Origin: Caulobacter segnis ATCC 21756
Lineage (GTDB): Bacteria > Pseudomonadota > Alphaproteobacteria > Caulobacterales > Caulobacteraceae
DNA: 64,000 bases
Direction of reading: 5' to 3'
Assembly (NCBI RefSeq): GCF_000092285.1
Contig: NC_014100.1
Span: 3,286,001-3,350,000 of the forward strand
Under the pieces are notes generated by a model. It did no database searches and was not told where the DNA came from. It saw nothing but the letters and a program-made list of their open reading frames with translations. A program made the translations under genes and the position numbers. Positions 25,486 to 34,610 of this stretch are shown piece by piece; the first letter of the stretch is position 1; each line of letters starts with the position of its first letter.

Positions 25486-26658
25486 ATGAGCACCGCCCAA
25501 CAACGCCGCGCCTATGCCGGCCCCGCCCTGTTCAGCTATGGCTTTCGGCCGTTCTTCCTGTCCGGCGCGATCTGGTCGGCCCTATCGATCCCGCTTTGGA
25601 TCTGGTCCCTGTTTGGCGGCCAGACGGTCGCCGGACACCTCGACTGGCACGTCCACGAGATGCTGTTTGGCATGCTCGGCGCGATCCTGGCGGGCTTCCT
25701 GACAACCGCCATTCCCAACTGGACAGGCCGCATGCCGGTGATCGGCGCGAAACTGGCGGCGCTCTGGTCGCTATGGCTAGCCGGTCGACTGGCAATGCTC
25801 TTCCAGGTGTTCATCGGACCGGCCGCGGCCTGGATCGACGCGGCGTTCCTGTTCGTCTTCGCGGCGGTCGTCTGGCGCGAGGTGCTGTCGGGCAAGAACT
25901 GGCGCAACCTGCCGATCTGCCTGCTGACGGCCCTGATGGCCGCCGCCAATGTCGCCTTCCACCTGGACGCCGCCCTGGGCCTGCAAGGCTTGGGAACGCG
26001 TGTCGCCCTGGCCGTGGCCGCCGTCATGCTGGCCCTCATCGGCGGCCGCATCACGCCCAGCTTCACTCAAAATTGGTTGCGTCAGCGCGGCGAGACAAAA
26101 CTGCCCCCGCCGTTCGGAACCTTCGACAAGGTCGCCGTGATCAGCGCCGCCGTCGCGGCTCTGAGCTGGGCGATCGCGCCCGGACACGCGGCGTCGGGCC
26201 TGCTGCTGGTCGCGGCCGGAGGCGTGAACCTGGCGCGCCTCACCCGCTGGCGCGGAAACAGGACGACCGCCGAGCCCCTGCTGTCGATCCTTCATCTCGG
26301 CTATGTGTGGCTGGGTCTTGGCCTGCTGCTGTTGGGCGCGAGTGTTCTGACGCCTCTGGTCCCGCGCCCGGCTGGCATCCACGCGCTGTCGGCCGGCGCG
26401 ATCGGCGTCACCTGCCTGGCGGTCATGTGCCGGGCCAGTCGAGGCCACACCGGCCGTCCGTTGAGCGCCGACCGGGCGACGGTCGCGATCTTCGCGGCGA
26501 TCAATCTGGCCGCGCTGCTGCGCCTGGCCGCCGCTTTCAGCGCCGACTACCAGGCGGGTTTGCTCGTGCTGGCGGCGCTGTGCTGGACGCTGGCCTATGG
26601 CGGCTTCGCGGCCTTCTATGGCCCCATGCTCGTCGGACCGCGTCCCGATCGCGCCTGA
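25486..26658 (+). CDS. nnrS: NnrS family protein
   Basis: A 390-residue membrane protein with about 12 hydrophobic segments, of the NnrS family linked to relief of nitrosative stress in denitrifiers. The conserved motifs include YGFRPFFLSGAIWSA, HVHEMLFGMLGAILAGFLTTAIPNWTG in parts, and the Arg-rich GGRITPSFTQNWL. The conserved histidines of HEMLFG may bind haem or copper. ATG 25486 was preferred over an in-frame start 16 codons earlier, which would overlap the receiver gene. It is third in the aox operon and closed by a terminator. Confidence 0.93.
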   Translation: MSTAQQRRAYAGPALFSYGFRPFFLSGAIWSALSIPLWIWSLFGGQTVAGHLDWHVHEMLFGMLGAILAGFLTTAIPNWTGRMPVIGAKLAALWSLWLAGRLAMLFQVFIGPAAAWIDAAFLFVFAAVVWREVLSGKNWRNLPICLLTALMAAANVAFHLDAALGLQGLGTRVALAVAAVMLALIGGRITPSFTQNWLRQRGETKLPPPFGTFDKVAVISAAVAALSWAIAPGHAASGLLLVAAGGVNLARLTRWRGNRTTAEPLLSILHLGYVWLGLGLLLLGASVLTPLVPRPAGIHALSAGAIGVTCLAVMCRASRGHTGRPLSADRATVAIFAAINLAALLRLAAAFSADYQAGLLVLAALCWTLAYGGFAAFYGPMLVGPRPDRA

Positions 26659-26696
26659 GAGTCGAAGGGCGCGAGCCCTTAAGCGTCTGCCTGCCG

Positions 26697-26728
26697 AGGC
26701 CCCCACGATGACGTCGTAGGGGCCTTTC
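26697..26728 (+). terminator. Terminator after nnrS
   Basis: The stem AGGCCCC...GGGGCCT with inner ACGA/TCGT pairing is followed by TTTC, 39 nt past the nnrS stop. Confidence 0.75.
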
Positions 26729-26816
26729 GCACGCCGCCAGAGCTGATGCGCCGCCCCTGGCTCTGGTTCTGGATACGACGGCTTCCGCAAGGTGATGACG
26801 CGCGCCCGAGATGGAC

Positions 26817-26830
26817 TTGCTCACGGGCAA
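26817..26830. promoter_or_regulatory. Fnr/NnrR-type box upstream of the TonB receptor
   Basis: TTGCTCACGGGCAA has 4 of 5 arm positions paired and the same TTGC...GCAA edges as the norZ and pseudoazurin boxes, centred 66.5 nt before the receptor start. Confidence 0.6.
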
Positions 26831-26889
26831 AGACGGGCGGGCGCGCCGGTCCAGACTAGACGCGGATCAATACGACAAGGCTCGCTTCC

Positions 26890-28959
26890 ATGTCCTTCCG
26901 CCTTACGCTTCTGAGCACCGCCACCCTGTTGTTGGCCGCCCCCGCGCTTGCCGAAACCACGGCCTCCGCGCCACCGCCCGCCGCCCCCTCCGCCGCCGTC
27001 GAGGACGCCTCCAGCGCACGCGACGGCGTGTCCTTCACGGTCGGCGAGGTGCTGATCACCGCCGCCGGCGCGGCCGGCTCGGCCAAGTCGCTGCTCACCT
27101 CGGTCGACCGCCTTGGCGGCGACGTCGCCCAGGCCGCCAATGTCGACTACGCCTGGGAGCTGATCGGCAAGATGCCTGGCGTCCTCGTCACCGACTTCAA
27201 CCAGGGGACAACCAGCGGCAAGTTCTCGTTCCGGGGCTTCAACGGCGAGGGCGAGATCAATGCGGTCAAGCTGCTGATCGACGGCGTTCCGTCGAACGGC
27301 AACGACGGCAACATGCCCTATCTCGACATGGTGTTCCCGCTGGACATCGCCGGAGTCGAGGTGGTGCGCGGCACCAGCGATCCGCGTTACGGCCTGCACG
27401 CCATCGCCGGCTCGACCAATATCCTGACCCGCGTCGGCGGAACCTACCTGGACGCCAAGGTCCTGGCCGGCACCTACGCCACCTATGACGGCCAGGTTTC
27501 GGCTGGCTACGAGCGCGGCGACATCAGCCAGAACTACCTGGTGGCCTATCGCCAGTCGGACGGCTATCGCGACCATGCCGCCCTGGACCGAGTGAGCCTG
27601 GCGGGTAAGTGGTTCTATCAGCCCAACGACGCCCTGCGCGCGGGCGTCATCGCCCGCTACTACAAGGGCAACGCCGACGAGCCGGGTTACCTGACCGAGA
27701 CCCAGGCGGTCGCCGCGCCGCGCTCGACCAACGACTACAACCGCACCGACGGCGATACGCGGAAGATGGGCCAGTACAGCCTGCACCTCGACTGGACGCC
27801 GACGAGCGCCCTTTCATGGTCGAACTCGCTGTACCTGAACACGCTGCGCGACGACCGCTATGTGAAGTACTCCGCAGGCGCCAGCCAGCAGCGCCGCTAC
27901 GCCGACGAAGAGCACTGGGGCGCGATGACCGCGCTGCGCTACGAGCCCCAGGTCGCGGCCCTGTCGCGCCTGGTCTTCGAGGTCGGCGGCGACGTGCAGC
28001 GGCAGGACAACATCTCGCTGCGCTACAACACCATCGAGCGCGTCGTGACGTCCCAGACCCGCGACCAGAAATTCAACCTGACGGTGGGCGGCGTCTATGT
28101 TCAGAGCGTCATCGAGCCGACCTCCTGGCTGACCCTGACGCCGGCCTGGCGGATCGACTGGGTCGACGGCCAGTTCCTCAACCGCCTGACCGGCAAGGCC
28201 TCGCCGGTGAACGACTACGGCGCCATCCAGCAGCCGAAGTTCAGCCTGGCCCTGCGCCCGGCCGAAGGCGTCACCGTCTACGGCAACTGGGGCAAGAGCT
28301 TCCAGATCGGTGTCGGCTCCGGCGCCTATCTGATCCCGCCACGCACCACGGACCTCGATCCCTCGATCAACGAGGGCTGGGAGGCTGGCGCCCGCTACGC
28401 GCCGACCGACGCCTTCACCACCCGCCTGTCGGTCTGGGGCCAGACGGCGACCGGCGAGCTCAAGCGCAAGCTGAATGATCCCAGCGGCGACTTCGACAAC
28501 CTCGGCTCCACCAAGCGCGAGGGTGTGGACCTGCAGGTCGACGCCAAGCTGACGCCGCGCCTTGCGATCTGGGGCGCGGCCGCCTGGCAGCGCGCGCGCA
28601 TTCGCACCCCCGATCCCGCCACGCCCAACCTGGCCGGCAAGAAGATCGACCACCTTCCGGAGCGGATGTTCTCTGGCGGCGTGAACTTCAAGGCGTCCCA
28701 GCGCCTGACCCTGTCGGCCTCCGCCTCGGACCAGAGGGCCTATGAGCTGACGACCAACAACGACCATGGGCGCTACGGCGACTACGTGTCGGTCGACCTG
28801 GACGCAGCCTATCGCGTCAATGCCCGGCTGGAGCTGCGCCTGCAGGTCAAGAATTTGACCGACGCCAGCCGCGAGTACGTCTGGTGGGACGGCGCCCAGA
28901 CCCTGCATAGCCCGGGCGAGGGCCGCGCGGCCTATGTCTCGGCGCGCGTCCGATACTGA
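26890..28959 (+). CDS. TonB-dependent receptor of the denitrification module
   Basis: A 689-residue outer-membrane receptor: signal peptide to ALAET, plug domain (LIGKMPGVLVTDFNQG, then LIDGVPSN and VEVVRGTSDPRYG), and a barrel ending in a terminal aromatic (ARVRY). The plug resembles siderophore/metal receptors. A PepSY-type membrane protein starts 2 nt after it, a pairing known for ferric-siderophore uptake. The Fnr/NnrR-like box upstream suggests induction with nirK and norZ, so iron, haem or copper for the new enzymes are all possible cargos. No NPNL-type Cu motif was recognised. Confidence 0.9.
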   Translation: MSFRLTLLSTATLLLAAPALAETTASAPPPAAPSAAVEDASSARDGVSFTVGEVLITAAGAAGSAKSLLTSVDRLGGDVAQAANVDYAWELIGKMPGVLVTDFNQGTTSGKFSFRGFNGEGEINAVKLLIDGVPSNGNDGNMPYLDMVFPLDIAGVEVVRGTSDPRYGLHAIAGSTNILTRVGGTYLDAKVLAGTYATYDGQVSAGYERGDISQNYLVAYRQSDGYRDHAALDRVSLAGKWFYQPNDALRAGVIARYYKGNADEPGYLTETQAVAAPRSTNDYNRTDGDTRKMGQYSLHLDWTPTSALSWSNSLYLNTLRDDRYVKYSAGASQQRRYADEEHWGAMTALRYEPQVAALSRLVFEVGGDVQRQDNISLRYNTIERVVTSQTRDQKFNLTVGGVYVQSVIEPTSWLTLTPAWRIDWVDGQFLNRLTGKASPVNDYGAIQQPKFSLALRPAEGVTVYGNWGKSFQIGVGSGAYLIPPRTTDLDPSINEGWEAGARYAPTDAFTTRLSVWGQTATGELKRKLNDPSGDFDNLGSTKREGVDLQVDAKLTPRLAIWGAAAWQRARIRTPDPATPNLAGKKIDHLPERMFSGGVNFKASQRLTLSASASDQRAYELTTNNDHGRYGDYVSVDLDAAYRVNARLELRLQVKNLTDASREYVWWDGAQTLHSPGEGRAAYVSARVRY

Positions 28960-28961
28960 CG

Positions 28962-30080
28962 ATGGCGCCGCGTCCGACAGTCTCGGCGCGCGCGCTCGCG
29001 CGGCAGGTCCACCTGTGGCTGGGCCTGTCGATCGGCGTGCTGTTCGCGATCCTTGGGCTGACCGGATCGATCCTGGTGTTCTACACCACGCTGGATGACG
29101 CCCTGCACCCGGAGATCAGCCTGTCGGGCGCCGCCCCGCCGCCCTGCTGGGAGCATGTCCTTCAGACGGCGCGGACCACCTATCCTGACAAGAAGGGACC
29201 CTGGCGTTTCGAGGTCACCGGCCGCGGTGGCGACATCCCCGCCCGCTACTACGCGCCGCCCGAGCGCGCGGGCCGCGCCTTCGCCCCGATGATGGTGTGG
29301 TTCTCGGCCGACGGAGCGCGGGTGCTGCGCAAGGACTATTGGGGCGAGTACGCCGTCACCTGGATCTACGACCTGCACCACAGGCTGCTGGTGGGAGAAG
29401 TCGGCGCCAGGATCCTGGGGTGGTCCGGGATCGCGATGTTGGTTTTGCTGCTGAGCGGTCTCGTGGCGTGGTGGCCGCGTCCGGGCACGCTGGGCAAGGC
29501 GCTACGGATCAAGCGCAACGCCTCGCCGATCCGCCGGCTGTACGACGCCCACAAGCTGGTGGGGTTGGCCTCGATGGGGCTTCTGGTGCTGCTGACGGCG
29601 ACGGGCGTCCTGCTGGCCATGCCCAAGGACTGCTTGATGATGCTGAGGCCCGTCCTCGGCTCGGCGTCGCCGTCGCCGAAGATCGCCCAGTCGGTCGCCT
29701 TCAGGCCAGAGGCGCGGATCAGCGTGGATCGCGCCGTTGCGATCGCGCACGGGGCGCTCCCTTGCGCCGACCTCGTCTGGATCGAGACGCCCGCCGTCGA
29801 TCATGGGACCTACCGCCTGAGGATGCGGCAGAACGGCGACCCGAGCCCCCGCTTCCCGCACAGCTTCGTATGGGTGTCCCCCGACAGCGGCCGCGTGCTC
29901 GCGATCACCGACGCGCGCCAGGCCAATCCCCATGACCGGGTGCTCAACTGGATCCATCCGCTGCACGACGGATCAGCCGGCGGCTTGCCGGGAAGGGTGC
30001 TAGCCTTGATCGTCGGCCTAGCGCCAGGCCAGCTTCTGCTGGTTGGCGTCGTGCGTTGGCGGCGACGCCAACAACGGTGA
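28962..30080 (+). CDS. PepSY-associated transmembrane protein
   Basis: A 372-residue inner-membrane protein with about four membrane helices (VHLWLGLSIGVLFAILGLTG, GWSGIAMLVLLLSGLVAWW, GLASMGLLVLLTATGVLLA, and one near the C-terminus) and PepSY-type periplasmic parts. Conserved His residues lie in WIYDLHHRLL, YDAHKLVGL and WIHPLHDG. Members of this family include siderophore-iron reductases such as FsqB/PiuB-like proteins. It begins 2 nt after the receptor stop, so the two are translationally linked. Confidence 0.88.
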   Translation: MAPRPTVSARALARQVHLWLGLSIGVLFAILGLTGSILVFYTTLDDALHPEISLSGAAPPPCWEHVLQTARTTYPDKKGPWRFEVTGRGGDIPARYYAPPERAGRAFAPMMVWFSADGARVLRKDYWGEYAVTWIYDLHHRLLVGEVGARILGWSGIAMLVLLLSGLVAWWPRPGTLGKALRIKRNASPIRRLYDAHKLVGLASMGLLVLLTATGVLLAMPKDCLMMLRPVLGSASPSPKIAQSVAFRPEARISVDRAVAIAHGALPCADLVWIETPAVDHGTYRLRMRQNGDPSPRFPHSFVWVSPDSGRVLAITDARQANPHDRVLNWIHPLHDGSAGGLPGRVLALIVGLAPGQLLLVGVVRWRRRQQR

Positions 30081-30278
30081 TTGATCGGCCTGCGCGCAAA
30101 GCAATCCGCCTTCTCGGGGCTTCTCAAACGCAAACAACTGAAGGCCTGAGAGGATTTCATTCCAGGTGGAAAGGCGGCCATATTGGCATGGCGGCGCGGT
30201 CAGAACCTCACATCGTCAGAAGCTGAGGGAAACCGACCTAGGGGCCGCTGTTACAGAGGGGCATCGTCATCGGCTTCT

Positions 30279-30336
30279 GCGCGCCAGAAGCCGACCTTGA
30301 CGCACCTCCAGAAACGCGACGTTCGGTGTAGGCGCG
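30279..30336. repeat. Flanking repeat, right copy
   Basis: Begins GCGCGCCAGAAGCCGACC and contains ACGCGACGTTCGGTGTAGG. It matches 9929-9987 in the same orientation with several substitutions. Confidence 0.5.
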
Positions 30337-30375
30337 TCATGCTCTGGACCGCGTCAAAGCTGTTAGATTGATACG

Positions 30376-30440
30376 CTAGAGGTCGATCTGCTCGGAGATT
30401 TCCTTCACGTCGTCGACCTCAATGCCGAAACGCCAGAAGG
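30376..30440 (-). pseudogene. Integrase remnant, extreme C-terminus
   Basis: On the minus strand the frame reads FGIEVDDVKEISEQIDL then TAG, which matches the C-terminal end of the same small tyrosine-recombinase family whose N-terminal part is at 9971-10318 (members end ...GIEVDDALxIxEQ). The rest of the gene is not recognisable upstream. Confidence 0.65.
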
Positions 30441-30524
30441 CAGCGACTGGCAAGCGGAACACTTGCCATAGATGGCGCTCCAGCGCTTACCGACGGTGAC
30501 GCAGGCGTCGCCGCCTCCCGCGCA

Positions 30525-32345
30525 TCAGCGCTGAAGAGCCTGCGCGACGCGTTCAGGATGGGTCATCGCCAAGAAGCGCCCCGCATCCAGGGCGAGCTCG
30601 AAGTTGCTGTCTGGGAGCACGTCGCGCCAATAGCGCTCGACATGCCGCGGATCATGCATCGTGTCGTGTCCGCCAATCAGGATCGACCAGTGCCAGAGAC
30701 CGCCCATGCGCGAGGGGTCGCCGCCGCGTGCAATCGCAACCTGCTCGTTGACATAGCCTTCGATCCTCCCCGTGGCGAACATTCGCACCGACCGCCAATA
30801 GTCTTCTGCGATACGCGGGTCGGCGGCGGCGGCCTCATCGGGCGGGCTGCCGCGCATCGACTGTCTCATGATGCGGTCCAAACGCTCCCGCGTCAGGCTG
30901 CCGGCCAGGAGGCGCGCGAAGGTCGCGATCAGTTCGGGACGGCGGAAATAGGCCTCCTTGAACGCGCCCAACGGCCCATGCCGACGGCCGTCGGCGCTCG
31001 TGGGCGGGTCAGGATTGACCAGCACCACCTTGCCCAGGCGCTTGGGCGCGCGCCGGGCCATGGCGAGCACCGCCTGGGCGCCGCCCCGGGCGACGACGTC
31101 GATCGTCGGCAGACGCAGGGCGTCCAGCAAGGTGACGACGTCCTCGGCGGCTGCGTCGAAGGGGTCGTGTTCGCCCGCGCGCAGCCCCGGGATCGGATCG
31201 CTCATGCCAAAGCCCGGACGGTCGATCGACAGAACTCGGAAACCTTCGGCCTGCAGCGCTGCCACCAGACCGGAGGGGGCCAGTCGCGACGTCATGCTGG
31301 AGTGCACGATCAGGACGGGGCGTCCGCCCGCCGGACCGTAGTCACTCCACGCGATGCGCGTTCCGTTGGCCCGAGGCAGTAGTCGCAACGGTTCGGCGCG
31401 GGGATCGGAGAACCCCAACTGCCCGCGCGTCGCACCCAGCAGCGCGCCGAGCATGCTCATCGTCGACACCGTGCGCGCCAGTTCGCTGGCCGACGTCAAG
31501 CGCAACGTGGCGAAGACCTGCTCCAGATCCTTGCGCACGACCGAGACCGAAAGACCCAGCGTCCGAGCGGCCTCCTCGCGCGAGGCGCCGCTGGCGATAA
31601 GAAGCGATATCGAGGCCTGCTTCTGGGTTAGCCCCCAGACATCGACCAGCAACTCGCTGTGGTCGGCGCGCGACGGCAACAGTCCGAACGCTAGGCTCGA
31701 GAGGAGCCCGACGAGTTCCGGCAACCTGCGTGCGCCCGTCCGGCGATAGACCTCCGACAGTGTCTCCCGCGCCGTGACGTGGGAGAGGTTCAACTTCGCG
31801 GCCGCCGCCTTGATCGACCCCGCCCTGATCACCGCCGACACGACCCGGATCTGCGCCTCCGTCAGGCCGAAAGCGGCGCACGCGCGCTCGATCGGCCCGG
31901 CGCGCGCGGCCAGGGTCGTCAGCACCACCACCTTGCCAGCCGGCGCTTCGGCGGTGAGCTCAGGCGGCAGATGCCACAGCGGGAAGGCCGCCACAGCGGA
32001 GGCGTAGACAAAGATGGCCGACTCCGAACCGGTGTCGTTTTCCACCGCGACCGGGACCACGACCGGCTTGGCCGACCGCAGCGCGCGGTCGGCCAGCGCC
32101 GCGTCGATGTAGCGTTCGCCGCGCTCTTCGGAAAAAACGCGCGAGGCCATCTTAACCGCGCCATGAGCGTCCAGCACGGCCGCCGCGATGCTTTGGGCGT
32201 CCAGTAGGGGTAGGAAACGGGCCCGAGCCGCATCGGTCTCGATCAAGTCCGTCAGGGCGCCGGGCGAGGATTGGGCCGTTGCGAGGACGGCGTCCGCATC
32301 CTCCAGGACCGCCTGCAAGAACGACGGAAAGCCACCTTCAACCAA
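30525..32345 (-). CDS. LuxR-type regulator fused to a catalytically dead alpha/beta-hydrolase
   Basis: A 606-residue protein. Residues 1-150 look like a PAS-like sensor. Two LuxR-type helix-turn-helix segments follow (161-208, LTEAQIRVVSAVIRAGSIKA; 239-290, LTQKQASISLLIASGASREE). Residues 325-606 form an alpha/beta-hydrolase domain with the oxyanion region VLIVHSSMTSR and SIDRPGFGMSDP. The nucleophile elbow, normally Gly-x-Ser-x-Gly, reads ARGGA, so the Ser is Gly421. The usual catalytic His near the end is Arg590 (AGRFLAMTHPERV). The domain therefore probably binds a ligand rather than cleaving it. The start is a TTG at 32345 with no clear ribosome site and could be internal. It is divergent from the FG-GAP genes. 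Confidence 0.82.
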   Translation of the reverse strand: MVEGGFPSFLQAVLEDADAVLATAQSSPGALTDLIETDAARARFLPLLDAQSIAAAVLDAHGAVKMASRVFSEERGERYIDAALADRALRSAKPVVVPVAVENDTGSESAIFVYASAVAAFPLWHLPPELTAEAPAGKVVVLTTLAARAGPIERACAAFGLTEAQIRVVSAVIRAGSIKAAAAKLNLSHVTARETLSEVYRRTGARRLPELVGLLSSLAFGLLPSRADHSELLVDVWGLTQKQASISLLIASGASREEAARTLGLSVSVVRKDLEQVFATLRLTSASELARTVSTMSMLGALLGATRGQLGFSDPRAEPLRLLPRANGTRIAWSDYGPAGGRPVLIVHSSMTSRLAPSGLVAALQAEGFRVLSIDRPGFGMSDPIPGLRAGEHDPFDAAAEDVVTLLDALRLPTIDVVARGGAQAVLAMARRAPKRLGKVVLVNPDPPTSADGRRHGPLGAFKEAYFRRPELIATFARLLAGSLTRERLDRIMRQSMRGSPPDEAAAADPRIAEDYWRSVRMFATGRIEGYVNEQVAIARGGDPSRMGGLWHWSILIGGHDTMHDPRHVERYWRDVLPDSNFELALDAGRFLAMTHPERVAQALQR

Positions 32346-32546
32346 GGACTGAACCCAAAGCCGCCATCACCAACGCATGTCGCCGAGCAATCGAACCGTC
32401 ACGCTTGACTGAACCTTGGAGCGGGCCAGGCCCGACGTCCAGAGAACATTGGCGGCACCCTACAAACGGCGATGTCCGCTGGTGGAGCGGTGGATTAGCT
32501 GAGGCCGCGCGCCGGCGCACGTTTCGCCGCGCCTGAGGGAAGTTCG

Positions 32547-34610
32547 ATGGCCATCACCTTTCAAACCCAGGATCTGGCGCTCAACCTGCGCGCCGGTTTT
32601 ACGACCGCGTCCGTTCACGAGATCGCCGTCGCGGACTTCAACGGAGACGGCAAGGTCGACATCGCGCTGGCCTACTTCCTCTATCCGCTGGAGGACCGGG
32701 CGGTCCCGATCCGGGTGCTCACCGGAGACGGCGCGGGCAAATTCGTCGACTCGACGACGGCGCTGTTCGGCGATCAGCCGCCCGTGACGGTGCACGGGCG
32801 CCAGATCGTGGTGGCCGACTTCAACAAGGATGGTCGCGGCGACGCCTTCTTCGCCGACCATGGCTACGACGCCGCGCCCTTCCCCGGGGCTCGCAACGCC
32901 CTCTTCCTGTCATCCAACGCCGCGGGCCTGGTCAACGCCACCACGCGCCTGCCGACCTTGGCCGACTACAGCCACTCGGCCGCGGCCGGCGACGTCGATG
33001 GCGACGGCGACATCGACCTCTATGTCGGCAACTACAACGGCGGAACCGAAGAGGCGCCGTATGTCCTGCTCAACGATGGCGCCGCCAATTTCACCCTGAG
33101 CCGCGCGGGCCTGCCGGCCGACCTCGTGGCGGGCCAGTACAATTCGCCGGCCAGCCTGCTGTTCGACGCCGACGGCGACGGCGACCTCGACCTGTTGCTG
33201 ACACCGAACGAAACCCAGACCCAGAGCGCTCGCCTTCTGAAGAACGACGGCAAGGGCAACTTCACGGCCCTGTCTTCGTTCGCCATGCCCAAGAACGGCG
33301 AGTCCGAGGCCGTGATCGACGCCAAGGCCGCCGACATCAACGGCGACGGCAAGCTCGATCTGGTGATGACGACGGTCGTCGATCTGTTCAAGCCCGGCAC
33401 GACCCAGGTCTGGATCAACGACGGCCACGGCGGCTTCGCCAACGAGACGGCAAAGCGCCTGCCGGTCCAAACCACCGAAGACTGGTACACCCGCACGCAG
33501 CTCGTCGACATCAATGGCGACGGCTATGTCGACCTCCTTGCCTCGAACAGCCACAAGCAGGCGGTGTTCCTGAACGACGGCGCGGGCCGCTTCGTGCAAC
33601 TTCCCGCGGGCTGGCTGAACATCTCGCAGTACGACCGGCTGCAGGCGGCCGATGTGAACGGCGACGGCCGCGCGGACGTGATCGCCTGGCGCGGGATCTG
33701 GGAAGGGGCCGAACACATCACCACGCACCTCTCCGGCGACGCCGGTGTCTCGGTGAGCGGCGGCGCCGCGGCCGACGCCTTGGTCGGCGACGCGCGGGCC
33801 GAGACCTTGAGCGGCCAGGCCGGAAACGACGGGCTGTTCGGCGGCGCGGGCGACGACACGCTGAACGGCGGCGACGGGGCCGACATCCTGGTCGGCGGCG
33901 CGGGCGCGGACCGGATCGACGGCGGGGCTGACGTCGACGAGGCGCGCTATGGCGGCCTGGCGTCGGAGTACGCGATCGGCGTCACCGCGTCCGGCTGGAC
34001 CGTTTCCGACGCCCGCGCCAATCCGCGCGACGGCGCCGACACCCTGATCAATGTCGAGAACCTGGTCTTCGCGGACAAGACCATCAGCTTGGGCGACGCC
34101 ACGGTGGGGTTGGCGATCGCTTCGCTGCTGCGGGTCAGCGCAGCGGCGGGCGCCGGCGGAACTCTTACGGCCGATCTGACGGCCAAGATCACCGCCGGCG
34201 CCTTGAACCCGTCCGCCGCCATCGCCGAGGTGGTGAAGGCCGCCGATCAGACGACCTCGGTGGCGACGCTCAGCTATCTGTTCTTCACCGGCAAGATCCC
34301 GGGCCAAGCGGGCGTCGACTATCTTGTCTCGCCGACCGGCGCCAACGCCAACAACCTCAACAGCATCTACTACCAGTGTTCTTCAATCTTGAGAACCGCT
34401 ACATCAATTTCGCCGTCAATCTCGGCAAGGTCGGCGAAGGCGCCGCCAAGTTCTCGGCCGACTACGGAGCGCTCACGCTCTTCGACGCCACCAAGAAAGC
34501 TTACGCGGCGATCTTCGGCGGGACGCCCACCGACGCGAAGGTCCACCTTCTTATCGACTCTCGCGTCGACTACTTCGCCAGCTACGGCGGGGACGGCCCG
34601 AACGGCTTAG
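32547..34610 (+). CDS. Secreted FG-GAP/RTX protein, C-terminus frameshifted
   Basis: No N-terminal signal peptide. Repeated VADFNGDGKVDI-type units (FG-GAP/VCBS, Asp-rich calcium loops) from residue 25 to about 400 predict a seven-bladed propeller. Near residues 420-460 nonapeptide RTX repeats (GNDGLFGGAGDDTLNGGDG) indicate type I secretion. From residue 560 begins a domain like the N-terminus of Caulobacter RsaA (YLFFTGKIPGQAGVDYLV, NANNLNSIYYQ). At that point the frame breaks: compared with its paralog at 34921 there are two extra bases at about 34374-34380, and the last 35 residues are out of frame. The true end is in the fragment at 34373-34795. GAGGGAAG precedes the ATG. Confidence 0.85.
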   Translation: MAITFQTQDLALNLRAGFTTASVHEIAVADFNGDGKVDIALAYFLYPLEDRAVPIRVLTGDGAGKFVDSTTALFGDQPPVTVHGRQIVVADFNKDGRGDAFFADHGYDAAPFPGARNALFLSSNAAGLVNATTRLPTLADYSHSAAAGDVDGDGDIDLYVGNYNGGTEEAPYVLLNDGAANFTLSRAGLPADLVAGQYNSPASLLFDADGDGDLDLLLTPNETQTQSARLLKNDGKGNFTALSSFAMPKNGESEAVIDAKAADINGDGKLDLVMTTVVDLFKPGTTQVWINDGHGGFANETAKRLPVQTTEDWYTRTQLVDINGDGYVDLLASNSHKQAVFLNDGAGRFVQLPAGWLNISQYDRLQAADVNGDGRADVIAWRGIWEGAEHITTHLSGDAGVSVSGGAAADALVGDARAETLSGQAGNDGLFGGAGDDTLNGGDGADILVGGAGADRIDGGADVDEARYGGLASEYAIGVTASGWTVSDARANPRDGADTLINVENLVFADKTISLGDATVGLAIASLLRVSAAAGAGGTLTADLTAKITAGALNPSAAIAEVVKAADQTTSVATLSYLFFTGKIPGQAGVDYLVSPTGANANNLNSIYYQCSSILRTATSISPSISARSAKAPPSSRPTTERSRSSTPPRKLTRRSSAGRPPTRRSTFLSTLASTTSPATAGTARTA

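Larger units (their letters stand above)
30081..30524. other. Non-coding border segment with repeat and integrase remnant
   Basis: No intact gene. It holds the right flanking repeat, an inverted repeat CGGCTTCTG-N5-CAGAAGCCG at 30271-30293, and a 3' scrap of an integrase gene. It forms the right border of the denitrification module. Confidence 0.7.
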
